In this document: in pieces, positions 38,501 to 49,690 of the stretch | Layout: every line of letters begins with the position of its first letter | Numbering within the stretch: the stretch's first letter is position 1 | From: Phlegmacium glaucopus | Taxonomy: Eukaryota; Basidiomycota; Agaricomycetes; Agaricales; Cortinariaceae | Assembly: GCA_015039465.1 (NCBI GenBank) | Contig: MU130237.1 | Location: 62,001-126,000 of the forward strand | Reading direction: 5' to 3' | DNA length: 64,000 bases | Program-made: the position numbers and the translations under genes | The notes under the pieces: generated by a model | Told to the model about the DNA's origin: nothing | Seen by the model: only the letters and a program-made list of their open reading frames with translations | Databases searched by the model: none

Positions 38501-39289
38501 ATGGCTAACTCATATGCTTCATCGTGGGTGTTGAGTCCATCAACGCTTCTCAACCAAGGTAATATCGGTCCGTTTGGAGAATTGACGTCTGTGGCGCCTA
38601 CTGTTGCGTCAGTTTGAGCCAACTATAAGCCCTGAACCCAATATCATACCTGCGGTAATCGGAGCACTCAACAGTCCAAGGTGACTATGCAAGTCAATAA
38701 GACCAGGAGTGACCCAAGCGTGTTTTGCGTCGATAATAGTCAAGTTGGGCGTATTGTCGATAATGCGACCAGATATCTTCCCTAAACCTTTGATGATGCC
38801 TTTATCCAAGAGAATGTCTCCATGGATTATTTCTGTTCCGTTATCCCTCCCAGTAAAGATAACACAATTTCGGATCAAGGTAGCGTTTGTCCCTGGTTCA
38901 AACCTGTCAGATTCTTCTCGAGAATGGAAGCCTTGCGGAGGATTTGGCGTAAATTTGAGAGCGGCGCAACGCGAAAGAATGGCTGGCTTAGAGTGGTTGT
39001 AGGTGGCAGCATTTTGAGACAACAGAAGATATGGTGGGCCAGTATTTGAGGTAGTATCTGTGAGTGAAGTTGCGAAAAGAGCACAAGCAGTTCCGATGAT
39101 GAAAAGTACGGTCACAAAGGTCTTTAGGCTTGTGAGTTGGTGGCTTGGTAGTCGATTACCTGAGATGTGAGTATCAGAAAGGCTTCCTTTGCCAGACATG
39201 GGGGGTTGAGACCTTGTCGAACCAAAATATCTGTGGAACCTGTCATTTGTATTGAGTCTGGAAAGGTGTGTAAACCACATTGCTGCCAT
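35564..39289 (-). CDS. Membrane-anchored double amidohydrolase
   Basis: Amidohydrolase-superfamily protein of about 950-980 residues with two hydrolase-like halves. The start is uncertain: ATGs in frame at 39289, 39280 and 39199 all precede one membrane segment, TFVTVLFIIGTACALFATSL. Half 1 has the metal motif PGLIDLHSHLGLL, then SNHCNEAVDLDAM and FNIASFHQASEAWLV for further His ligands, and MKSDHPV for the Asp. It ends with the composite domain LAVGTDADIVLWDSHPLRIG. Half 2 starts GKVIVEDGRITCIGVDCLD, but at the metal site it reads TISPGLMSYGSPLGLEE, with no HxH. Half 1 could therefore be an active imidazolonepropionase-like hydrolase, while half 2 looks catalytically dead. Substrate unknown. 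Around twelve introns; stop TGA at 35564-35566. Confidence 0.9.
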
Positions 39290-39593
39290 GCCTGCTGTTT
39301 CCAAATGAAAAACAGACGTAGAGCAATGCGTCAATTGCCATGAGTGCCGGTGGGTTCAAGGTTAAGTTAGTACTCCCTGAAACATGCCTGGCCGGCGTCA
39401 CGAGGCTTCTCAACTAGAAGTGTTGAATTCGTTGGATTCATACTTTAGAAATCATAATGGCTTTTGGGCTGGCGCTAGACAAGCAAGTACTGATTACCTA
39501 TGTACTAGCCCCAATACACTTTTGTGGTGTAAGGTGGGCTTCAAGATATATGGCCTATTACGTTTGTGCAAGAGTTTGGGCTTTCATCGGTGA

Positions 39594-41994
39594 TCAGTCA
39601 GAGCCCCCAGTTCCCCCATCGTCGCCCTTTTCAGTTTCGGCAATGTTAGCATTCAGAGTTCCTGTCCCGGTACTTGAGCCTGCTTCAGGTATGGCGACGC
39701 TCGCCGTGCCACCGTCATTGTCATGAATAGCCTCTGCACTAGTGACCTTCCTTTCCTTCCGTTTGCGCGTGCTAACAGCAGGCGGCGATGGAAGGTGAGC
39801 TTTCTTGATTCTCAGAATGTCCATTATTTCTGACACAAGAAATCAAAAAGGCGAAAGAAATATAGATAGATGGCGAGGATGACTACCTTGATGGGTCATA
39901 GTTTCATGACCTTTAACGCTTCTCTTCAATGTAAACCAGCGCCGCTGTAAGGTATGGGCACTCCACAGATTCCAGTCTGCGTCTGAAATTGTTTTCCAGT
40001 CAATTTCGGTATCATCTCTTACGTTGAGTGAGTCAATCCTATGGGTAGTGGTCAAGGTATTTCTTAAAAGCTTGACTGTCAAAACTTACTTGTGGACAAG
40101 GATGTACCCATCTTGCGGACTCCATCTTGGTTTTTGCCCTTCATTTTTGACTGTTTTGCTCAAGGCGTCTGTCCTGTCAAAGATATGAATGAGACTCTAT
40201 ACCAACTTCAAGAGATATAAGGATACCATTTGATTCGGCATTGTTGACGACCGCGCTTGCCTCCCATGAGTTCACTCACTTTCCCCCAAAATACATCATT
40301 GTCGATATCCTTCCCCTGATTAACTGTCATATCGGTAACGATGACAGTGAGCTTATCTTCCTCTTCCTTTGACCAGTGTCCTGCCCAAAAGTATGGAATT
40401 AGGCAACAAAAAACAAATGAACAATGAAAGCGGACCTGAAACACGGATTTCGCGGTTGATAATATGATTTCGATATCGGTCACGGCAGTCGGATGCCATT
40501 CTTCCCACACGAAAGCTGACTTTCTCCCATTGTTGGCCAAGATCGGCGACGGCCCTGTATTTACTTGGTGAGTAAGGATACAGGAAATGAGGGACTCATG
40601 TACTGTGTCAGCAGATCGTCCTCATGCTCCTTCCATTGGCCCTGCAATTTCAGTGGATGGTGACTTCTTCGGACATGGTGATAAACAGCGACGATGGGAC
40701 GTAAAGGGACAGCAGCCGCTATATACAGAGTAAGAACCCATATTGGACATATTTCCGTCGCACTCACTTAGCTCTGACCAGAATGCATTGTCCCTATTTT
40801 TCTCATTTTTGGCGAATATTAATTCTAGCAATTGACTCTCATCAAGCTGTCTTTCCTGAAAATGAGACGGTGTCATACAACGATGGGATTGAAATTCAGG
40901 AAGAAAATGCTAACATTTTTGTATCTTTCGATTGCGCTCTTCAGTTGATGCTCTTCAATCGCAGAGAACTTTCCTTTCTTGTAAACAAGGCCTGTGCGTT
41001 GTCAGTGAAATGATGTGCAGGTCTGAAATACGTATCACAGACCTTCATCTCTCACAAGTTCGGCCAATTTAGTGGCATTTAACCACTTGTTCGCAAGTAA
41101 ATAAGCATGATCGGGATTCGTATGCTGTTCATTTCCCGGCAAGCTCAGGTTGAGCAAGTTTTTGTTTCCCGAGGTAGTTGATTGCTTAGAGGGGATCCCC
41201 AAGATTACATTTGAAGTTGCAGGCATCTGCCCTATTGCTGGAGGAGGCGGCTGCAGCTCTGAAGGCATAACACTGGGCTGCGGCGCAAAGTTAGGCGCAT
41301 TAGTGGCTGTGGCTGCTTCTCCTAAAGTCTTCAGTACGCTCGTAATTTTAGTGATGTCCAGCTCTTGAAGGGCACGAAGGACGTCTTCATTCGAACAAAA
41401 AGCAAGCTGGGAAAAAGCCGTGCCAGATAAATTGCTTGCAGAAGGAAAAGCCGGGGGGGCTTGGATTGAATTTGGATCGAAGTGGAAGGCAGGAGATACA
41501 TTGAAGGGATACGGATACGGCGCAAACGGCTGATGTAGTTGAGGCATCGCTTGAGAGTCATAGTGCATAGACATTGAAGAAGGCTCAGGATTTGAAACAG
41601 ATGCTGCTACAATAGCAGAGAGCAGCGCGGCGGCAGATGCATGGGAGCTTGCCTCGATTTCAGCATCTGTTGGAGATGTTGGCGCCTTTCCTTTGCCTTT
41701 TTTTCTCTTTTTCGGCTTTGGTGGTACATCGTGTTCCAGAGGTTTGTCAGTTAAAGATTGAGATTCTTGAATTGCAGGTTCTTGATCATTATCGCGATGT
41801 TTACGCTTCTTCTTTCTACCCTCAGCAGAGTCAATCCCTGCAACTTGGCCGTTTTCGCGAGATCGCTTTTTCTTCCTCTTTGTGTTCCCTTGATCATCTA
41901 CGAGAGATAGCGATGATATATTCTCGTAGTCGTTGGTAGGCTTGTTAATGCTTAAGCCGTCGATGGATTCGGACGGACTGCTGATCGACAGCAT
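39594..41994 (-). CDS. REB1: REB1/TTF1-type Myb DNA-binding protein
   Basis: Nuclear protein with several Myb/SANT repeats, like Reb1 and TTF-I, which bind rDNA and promoters and stop RNA polymerase I or replication forks. The ATG at 41992-41994 starts MLSISSPSESIDGLSINKPT. The N-terminal 170 residues carry several KRKKKR-type basic blocks. A linker with LLANKWLNATKLAELVRDEG precedes the Myb region. That region has ERQLDESQLLELIFAKN, LQGQWKEHEDDLLTQ, VGRMASDCRDRYRNHI, VSGHWSKEEEDKLTVIV and GGKRGRQQCRIKW. The tail is Ser/Thr-rich and acidic. The family call rests on the order of Myb repeats; it could be another Myb-like factor of the same class. Confidence 0.85.
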
Positions 41995-42094
41995 TAGGGT
42001 GGGCTTTGGGGGAAACGGTGGACAAAAACCAAAATATATGTGACAAGGGGCTGTCACTATGTACTTAGAAATCTCTGATCTTATTCGTTTCTAC

Positions 42095-42835
42095 TTAATT
42101 GTCCTCATCTTCGTCAAACCAACGGTCTTCCGCTTCGCGATCATCATAAATGCCCAAAGACTCATCCCAATCAATTTTGTCGTAGTCCATGTTCTACAAT
42201 CATGTCAATGAACAGTGATTTCATTGCACACAACATCGATCGTCACTCACTTCAAGGCGTCCATAAACAAAGAGTTCTCGTATCAGCCTTTCGAATGAAG
42301 CCTTTGCTTCCTCTTCTGTCTCTTTTTCTTGTGGATTGGGATCACTATCGCTGTCACTATCTTCTTCTGGCACGAAATTGTCTTCAGTGGTTGCTCTGCT
42401 TCTCCTAAGCGTGCGAATGCACTCGGACTCTCTCTCCTCTTCATAGGCTGCCAATAGATTTCCTAGCTTGCCAACAAATTGTTTCTTTCCTTTCAAAAAA
42501 TCACTCTGTACCCAGGCTCTCTCATCATCTCCGTTTTGTCCTACTTGGCGTTCCTGGCCCTGCCAAAGACCAGGCCAGGTGATTCTGGCAGAGTTAAACT
42601 GGAGATCAGGTGGATTCTTGTTGGCATATTGAAGCCGTCTGTTTCGAATAGTAGCTATCGCGGTACGTTGTTTGGGTGTGGTAACATGTGTATAACTCAT
42701 TAAAAGATGGGGGGGAAGTTGGAGAAGATGTTTGCTCAAAAAAGCGATAGGATCGTTTACTGGAGATGGTTCATAGTCCTGGGGTAGCCCAAGATATCTA
42801 AGCGACGGTGTTTTGTCAAAGATAAGATTCGACAT
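42095..42835 (-). CDS. CCDC97-like protein (DUF2052)
   Basis: Likely the fungal relative of CCDC97, found with the U2 snRNP in other eukaryotes. The ATG at 42833-42835 begins MSNLIFDKTPSLRYLGLPQD. The N-terminal half has PHLLMSYTHVTTPKQRTAIA and IRNRRLQYANKNPPDL. The middle is acidic (EEDSDSDSDPNPQEKETEEE). A short last exon reads NMDYDKIDWDESLGIYDDRE and ends DRWFDEDEDN, close to the conserved CCDC97 end. The last intron is at about 42190-42250. The family call is from memory of these motifs. Confidence 0.75.
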
Positions 42836-42937
42836 GAGTGAGATAGAACATAGAACACGACATGTCACAATAAGCGTGACCGTGGCAATTACTTTCTCAG
42901 TCTGAGTTGTGTTCCCCATTTGTACACTAAAATCTAG

Positions 42938-44449
42938 ATGTCTGTGTCAAGTCAGGACCAGTCTTCTCAGCTGTTCAGCTGCAAGTGGGCTTGGTGCCGC
43001 TCTACATTTTCTAATAACGCAGGACTTGTTCACCACGTTGTACATGACCATGTACACCGTGCTATTCCTGTCAGGCGTCGAGATATTCCCATGATAAGAA
43101 GAGCGGAGGAAGGCAAAGGAGAAAGCCTCAAAATTTCAGAATTAATGGTCGATATATATTCATACAGTACTATTTCTCATAAATCAGGTACTAATGCCCT
43201 CCGACCCCGCCTTGCCCACCGAAACTGACATATTATAGTTGAACCTCCTCAAGAACCTTCCTCGTCCCTCCCATCCCCTCCAGCTTCAAGTCCAGCGTTG
43301 CATTCTCCGGGGCTTGCGCCATCCCCAAGGTCACCGTCCTTGGAGCATAGGAAGAAGATAAAACCAAGAAGTCCTGACCATTTGTCGTGTCAAACCCTCT
43401 CTCCCCTCCCCTCTTCCAATCAAATTACAAGCTTCGCATCCTTATCTTCTCCCGAGTCCGAACGTGCACCTTTCTCATTTGAGATCCCGGACTCGCCTTT
43501 GTTCAGCTCCCTTGTGGAAAGACCTAATAAGCGCAAAATCACCTCCAATATAGCGGACAGCAAGTCGCGCAATAAAACTCATGCCAACGAACCTCATCCT
43601 TTTTCACTGTCACAACCTCCATCCTCATTATTCGATTCCCAAAAATCCGTTGAGGTGCAGCTTACTCAGACGGAGCAAGATGACGACGACATTGATCAGG
43701 ACGAAGATCTCGATCTCCGGCATCATTCACAAACACCAGGTATTCCCTTTCCATCTTCTGGATTAATCCGTAAACGTAATGGGTGCAAGGAGGAGCTGCA
43801 GTGGGAGCCCTCGCAGCCTGCGGAGGAGTATTTAACGAGTGATCCGATTTCACAAAGCCAATCAATTGGCCATCATCATTTGGAAAATCTGCCTGTCACG
43901 TCTCAACCTCCATCCCAACTGCGACTAGACTCAGAGTTTCCCTTTCACTTCCACGATCGTCCTCGAGGTTCCATATCCGAAGTTCCTCAGACTGTCCTTG
44001 ATCCGAGTGCTGCAATGCCGGTCAATCCCTCATCCCCTGCTTCGTCGCCAACATTCGCAGTGAGCACTCCCGTGAAGCAGAACTGGTATCAACCTCCTCT
44101 CAAACGCAGGAAACAATCAGACAAAAAATCAGAACCCTCTCCCTTAAAGGCGGGGGCGTCTGTCTCTCCGACGAAATCAAAGAAGATGTTCCGTTCAGGC
44201 ACTTTGCAGATAATGCCTGCGTCTTTGTCAGAGGAATCCAAAGCCAAACATGCAACAGTTGATGCTCTGCCTATGGACATTGATTCCACTGCAAGCCGTC
44301 AAAATAACTTGGCGACTCCGGACAGTCCTTGCGATTTGGACATATTTTCGCAGTTTTCTCAAGATTCATCCGATCTTTTTGAAAGTATCTCATATCCAGC
44401 ATTACAAACCCAGGCTCCTTACCAGAGTCAGAGTTTGACACAGTTTTAG
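42938..44449 (+). CDS. Single C2H2 zinc-finger protein with disordered Ser/Pro-rich body
   Basis: Starts at 42938 with MSVSSQDQSSQLFS. One zinc finger follows at once: CKWAWCRSTFSNNAGLVHHV and then VHDHVH, of C-x4-C type. An intron near 43187-43240 joins the short first exon to a 400-residue exon that is rich in Ser, Pro and Asp with several basic patches (KRRKQSDKK). Motifs such as DSPLFSS and DLDIFSQFSQ recur near acidic runs, as in activation or protein-docking regions. Divergent from the CCDC97-like gene with 102 bp between starts. No ortholog recognised. Confidence 0.75.
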
Positions 44450-44572
44450 GTACTCATAATTTAACCTTGAGTACAATGCATTCCATCTGGCTATACATAT
44501 AATGAGGATTTATGGTTGAGCGTGACCTACAACAATAATGATGAATTCGCTTCTTAATTTGGGACTACTGCG

Positions 44573-45986
44573 ATGACTCCAACGGCCTCAACTCCAGAAA
44601 TCCATTTAGCTCTGACAAAAGCTCAGCCTGAGCTACTACTCCTGGTTTACATACATGGCTTCAAGGGAACGGACGAATCTTTCGGGGAATTTCCACAAAG
44701 ACTCGAACATATATTATCTGAAACGATACCACATGTCACTGTGGAATCCAACATATTCCCGGCTTATGAGGTATGAGTTCATATAGTGCAGTTCCATTTA
44801 ACTTCATGTTTTTGTAACAGACCAAAGGCGACTTGGTTAGTGGCCATAATGTTATTTATGACTCAATCTGAACTTATTGAAGGATAAAGCTGTAGTCCGA
44901 TTCGCTGACTGGCTCACAACCCTCACGGTCGAACGCGAAGTCGCATCTGGGTTGGGGGCAGGGAAAGCAAAGATTGTGCTTTGCGGGCATAGGTCAGGCA
45001 TTATCTTCCCTAAAGAAAGAACAGCCATATCTTAAGACATGAAATTTCGCTCCCATCTAGTATGGGGGGGCTTCTTGCTGCGGATACACTTCGTGATTTC
45101 GTCAACTCTCGTCCAGATAAGGATTGTCCCCTGTGGCCCAAGATAATTGCATGTATCGCTTATGATACTCCAGTGTGTATCATTATCATTATCTTCACCT
45201 GGTGTCATACATTCAATTCCACATGGCAGTACTTTGGCATTCATCCATTTGTTGTAAAACATAGCGTAACGAAAGCTGCCAAATACGCAAACACAGCAAA
45301 AACCGTTGGTTCAGTCCTTCTAGGTTCTTTGGCGGGGTTCAGTGCCAAAAAGGCTACTCAAACACCAACTACGACCACGCCTCAGGCCCCGCAATCAGGG
45401 TGGGGATGGGCAGGACCTGCAATGTATGCAGTAGGAGGCGCAATTTTGGCTGGAGCTGCAGCTGGAGGTGCTTACTACAAGAGGGACGATCTGACCCAGG
45501 GATTATCATGGGCCACGGACCATATGAAATATGTCGGTAATCTTTGGGATGAAGAAGCCCTGAACCAGAGGGTGGAAGCATTGATTGATATTGAAGAGGA
45601 ACATGGAGTAATTTTCCGAACGTTAGTGCACATCCCCTCCTTGTCTCTTAAGAGGCTCAACTCCTGCTCCTCACAGGTTATATGCTATCCTTCCACCCAA
45701 ACCGCCTGAATTTCTTACCTCACGTACATTCATAGTGCCTCCAAAATATGGGAGTAGGTCGAAAAATCATTTCATGCCAACAAGTAATGGGATCGCCCTA
45801 GACGAAATAAAAGCTCACACTGGCATATTTTCGGCGAATACTAATGATGGATATTACCAACTCGGACTTGCGAGCGTGAAGATCATCCAGGATGCACTTA
45901 CGTCCAGCACAGAACATTTAACATCAAGGCCCACAAGTTCGCGAAAGAAAGACAAGTCGGAAGCGAAGGAAGGGCCAAGAACATAA
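44573..45986 (+). CDS. Alpha/beta hydrolase (lipase-like, DUF676 type)
   Basis: Serine hydrolase, probably acting on a lipid ester. The ATG at 44573 gives MTPTASTPEIHLALTKAQPE, then LLLLVYIHGFKGTDESFGEF, the oxyanion-side strand. The nucleophile elbow is split by an intron at about 44993-45060: CGH joined to SMGGLLAADTLRD, giving GHSMGG. KIIACIAYDTP and the exon start YFGIHPFVVKH follow. A Gly/Ala-rich hydrophobic stretch, AMYAVGGAILAGAAAGGAYY (about 45420-45480), looks like a membrane segment, as in other fungal members. The tail is basic and ends KDKSEAKEGPRT. The catalytic His is not assigned. Convergent with NAA10, 56 bp apart. Confidence 0.85.
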
Positions 45987-46042
45987 ATTTAACTATATCT
46001 GTATCTAAGATTGTAGAGACTGGTTTTAGATGTGAAATATAA

Positions 46043-46803
46043 CTAATGTTCTAGTACAAGGTGCATGGCATATGCATCTTCGCCGTCTGCATCTGTATAG
46101 TATTAAAATTATCAAAATTGAAATTAGTAAAAGTGAACTTGGATGAAACTCACAATAGTTTTTCTCAATATCCTTTACTGTGAACCCTAACGTGTCCCTG
46201 TACAATCCCAGTGCCGCACGATTCGATCTTCGCACATGCAAAGATACGTAGGATGCTCGGTAGATGGAAGCCATAGCCTCCTCTGTAAGTCGCCAAGATT
46301 TTCAAAACAGTCCTGTGCAAGGTAGGTGAAATGAACACACGAGACTGTATCATCAATTTCTTCGCAAGCCCCAATCGTCGATATGAGCGCAACACAGATA
46401 TAGAGGTGACATGTCCATGAGGCGCCTTGCCATCCGAGACCTCCTCTTCCCTGAAAACTCAACATTAAAACATATTCACTATACAGCATAGCTTCAAATC
46501 TCACATCTTCGCAAGGATATATCCAACTATACGTCCCTTGTGGTCTTCAGCAACGTAGGACAACGCAGGCCACGTCATGGCATGGTAGATGTCTATCCAC
46601 AATATGCTCTAAGTCCGTGGTTTGGAAGTTTCGCGGCGAGATACTTGAAGGATGGCCTTACAATATCGCATTGTATAATTTTCTGGGAGGTTCTGTAGAT
46701 TGCAGGCTTGCATGCCCGAGAGGTCCTCTAACTGCTCACAGGTCAGCCAAAGATAGAAAAGGTGCAGGACAAAAATGCGTACCCTCATCTGTCGAACGTT
46801 CAT
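46043..46803 (-). CDS. NAA10: N-terminal acetyltransferase A catalytic subunit (Naa10/Ard1)
   Basis: GNAT enzyme that acetylates N-termini after Met removal, as the catalytic subunit of NatA at the ribosome. The ATG at 46801-46803 gives MNVRQMR, spliced to [19 protein letters not shown]. Downstream exons contain a strand ending [17 protein letters not shown] and then HVTSISV. The acetyl-CoA loop region reads [37 protein letters not shown] and [12 protein letters not shown] are near the C-terminus, and the last exon ends [15 protein letters not shown] with TAG at 46043-46045. Some six introns. The product is near 160-170 residues and lacks the long acidic tail of the human protein. Confidence 0.94.
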
Positions 46804-46963
46804 CTCGATTGAAGTGGGGTATAAGGCTTTTGAGTAGGTACACTCAAAGAAAATATGGCCTTCGCATTTGAGCTCCGCTTTGAGAAATGCTACGTCGGCT
46901 GCCTTAAATATATATAACTATAACTAATGATACAAGCACTGTATCTTGTAATATAAATGAAGT

Positions 46964-48857
46964 CTAGTTATATTGAACGATTACATCGCCGACGTTGCCA
47001 ACCAATTTTCTTTTGGGTTTTCCATCCTTCTTTACGCCAATGACTTTGGTCTCCATTTTGGTGATCGAAATCTGCTGAACAGCTTCATCCAACTCATCGT
47101 TAAGGAAAGCAAGAGAGAGGTTGGAAACAGTATCTAATATAAGACGTGCTGCCTTCTTCCCAATACCCGGGAGCACATATAAGTCTGAAAAAAATGCGTG
47201 CTCTGAGCCGACTGAAGCCCCATGTCAGTAAATTAGGATTCGGAGAAGAGATTATAAGTCACCTATGGTCAATATTCTACCACCGCCAGGCTCCCAGGCA
47301 GATACAACTTTCTGCAGCCGTGTAAAGTGATCTTTCCAGAGCGTGAATGTCTCGGAATTAATCACTAGTATGCGGGGATGTGATGAGCGAGTGTCTGCCT
47401 TGCCATTCAGGTGAGGCAACTCAGTCATTGTTCTAGCTAATGGGGTATCAACGGATTCCGGGGCAAGTTTAACTTCGTTAGGAGGAATGTGCTTTGAAAA
47501 TGGGATAGGGCCGGGAGAAGGAATCGGCTCTAACCAAGGATCAAGGATAATTGCTCGCGATATTGGTATGGGGGAATACCCATCTAATGGTCTAGTTGAG
47601 AGTAAAGAGAGCTAACAAGGAGTAAGCGCAGCGAAATAAACGGATATTAAAAGAGTATTAATTACCACCGTGCAACCACCAAATGAATGGCCAGTAAGGA
47701 CGACATCTTCATTGTACTTGACTCGTTCACCAACGGATTCATCCGGAGTTGTCCAGCTCTGTTTATCATATGTAAGCCCGTCGATAGTCTCTAATTCTAG
47801 GTTAGGGTCGTTACGAATGAAACGACAAAAGGTTGAATATGCGATGTGGACTTCATGGTGTCGGAAAACCAATTGTTCGCTGCGGAGGGGCAAGGGATGC
47901 CCTCGCATCGAATCATCTTCACCCCAGCTGTATTACTCTCATCAGAAAAGCCTTTGACAGAGACAAAACTCGAAAGCTTACTGAATATCATTTTCTTTGA
48001 GATAGAAGAGGGTCCGCAGCTCCGACTTTCCTTCCCGATTCCAGGACCGGGTCATGCACATTGCACCTGTACCCTCTCGATGCTCGATAGCGATAACCAC
48101 TCTTCCAGATGCGGCCAAACGTGAACAATATTGGCTACCGACGTTTGAGAAACACTATAAAATATGGGAGATATTTTATCAGACCTGTACATAGTGCGAG
48201 TTCCTCCAAGTCCATGAGAGAAGATGACTAAAGGCCACTGGGCAGGAACCGTCCCTAGTAAATCCTTGGAGGATGAGTTTGCTTTGCTAGGACTGAGCAG
48301 AGAAGCATTGGGGTAGACAGGTATCTTTATCTGGATAAGCAACTTGGCATGGATTGAAGGCGACGGTTACCTTCAGCAGGATTGCAAAGAAATAAGCAAT
48401 TGGCCAGAGTAGCCAGCTAGGCAAGCCTAATAACAACGTTGGATTGATGAATTTCTCCTAGCACACTGATTGACTACCTGAAAAGGCGGCAAATCCGCGT
48501 AAAGATTCTTGAATGGGTCTAGGTGCATCTTCTGTGTTAGCCGGATGGTAGACTCGAAACTTACGACGACTCAAAGCACCTTATAAACCATGGAACACCC
48601 TTCTTTGAAGTGGCGGCATTGATATCAGCCGGGTAGTACAAACTGAAAGCAACTTCCTCTAGGATGAATGCATGGTCTGGGCAATCTTTGGCGCGACCTC
48701 TAATGTTATTCCTGAGCCTGGCTGACCCTATTGGCCGTGAAGGATTGACAGGTGTAACGAAGGTAGTTAATCCAACTGGGAAACGACCTTGTATCCTTGG
48801 AAGAAAAGGCCTACAAATTGATTAGTATTACTCCTGAAATTTTTGGAGAACTCACAT
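46964..48857 (-). CDS. PAF-acetylhydrolase-like lipase
   Basis: Secreted or intracellular phospholipase A2 of group VII/VIII type, which removes short acyl chains from phospholipids. The best start is an ATG split by an intron: AT at 48856-48857, then a GTGAGT donor, then G of PFLPRIQGRFPVGLTTFVTP. No other in-frame ATG precedes it. Next are HAFILEEVAFSLYYPAD and WPLVIFSHGLGGTRTMYSQY, then the nucleophile motif VVLTGHSFGGCTVV (Ser). HAFFSDLYVLPG, joined over an intron at 47.2 kb, supplies the likely catalytic His. The C-terminus ends KRKLVGNVGDVIVQYN. About nine introns. Not recognised as secreted: no clear signal peptide is visible at this start. Confidence 0.88.
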
Positions 48858-48989
48858 TTGTGGTTCCCCAATTTCTCCCTGGAGAAGTGGCAAATGACTA
48901 GTCCTACCCTGTAAAAAAACAGATGTTATGTGACTGGACAGTGATATGGACACGTTACATATGCTACTTTAGATAAGTGGCAAAATAAT

Positions 48990-49690
48990 AGTTTTTTCTC
49001 GAACGCTCTCGGGCTTGCCTGAGTATCCGCGTCGCTGGTGTTGATGCGCCGGAGGTATGCCACTTTCCAACTGCTACCTACCGTCTAGCCATTCTGATGT
49101 TATTTTCGATTCTCTCAACTTAAAGGCTGGCCATTTCGGAAAACCGTATTCAGTACTAGAATTTCTACTAGAAAACCTTGCATGGCTTCGTGAAAAGATC
49201 CTTGGAAAACAGTCTATTGTCAACCACTACGATATTCCCGCCTTCTGAGTTACTACTTCAAGTCTGTTGTTTTCTATTTGAATTATCATATTTCTCTTTT
49301 CTTTTTTTTGCTCTTGCAGGTAGCCCCAGGTTCATCTGTCTCCACACATATTGCCCGGTTTCTTTTCATGGCAAGAATTTACCTGCCGAGATGCTTAAGT
49401 CGGGTAGGGCAATGACTTACGAACAAGTATTTTTTTTCGTACCACTATTATTTACATACCTTGAAAGTATTTATCTAATTAGGCTGGTGCTGAATACGGG
49501 AAATTGGAGAAGGAAGCCTATCTCCTTCAAACTCAAGCCCAGTACGTCAAACCGCACATGTATGACATATTTGTGAATCTTTTTTTTTCAGGGCTGCTCG
49601 CCGCAGGATGTGAAAAGACGGTATAAATGCAGAGACACTGGTGGAGTTACCCAAAGCAATGGGACAATTAGCAAGAGATCAGAATTGTAA
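48990..49690 (+). pseudogene. Broken staphylococcal-nuclease (LCL3-like) gene
   Basis: Remnant of an SNase-fold endonuclease gene. In order: SIRVAGVDAPE (about 49020-49053), an intron, AGHFGKP, NLAWLREKILGK, then after a shift TVYCQ, then NLPAEMLKSG, TYEQ spliced to AGAEYGKLEKEA, and finally QAARRRM. Three defects are visible. The N-terminal third of the family is missing, and the fragment begins next to the PAF-acetylhydrolase start. A run of four A (49206-49209) puts the conserved TVYCQ out of frame by one base. A TGA at 49611-49613 sits where the family has Trp, and the frame after it still reads on as KDGINAETL. GT-AG introns are still seen. Annotation as a complete gene would need unusual splicing. 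Confidence 0.65.

Noticed and set aside
39384..39726. Plus-strand open frames between the amidohydrolase and REB1 genes
   Set aside because: They overlap the REB1 3' end in antisense and look like shadows of its tail.
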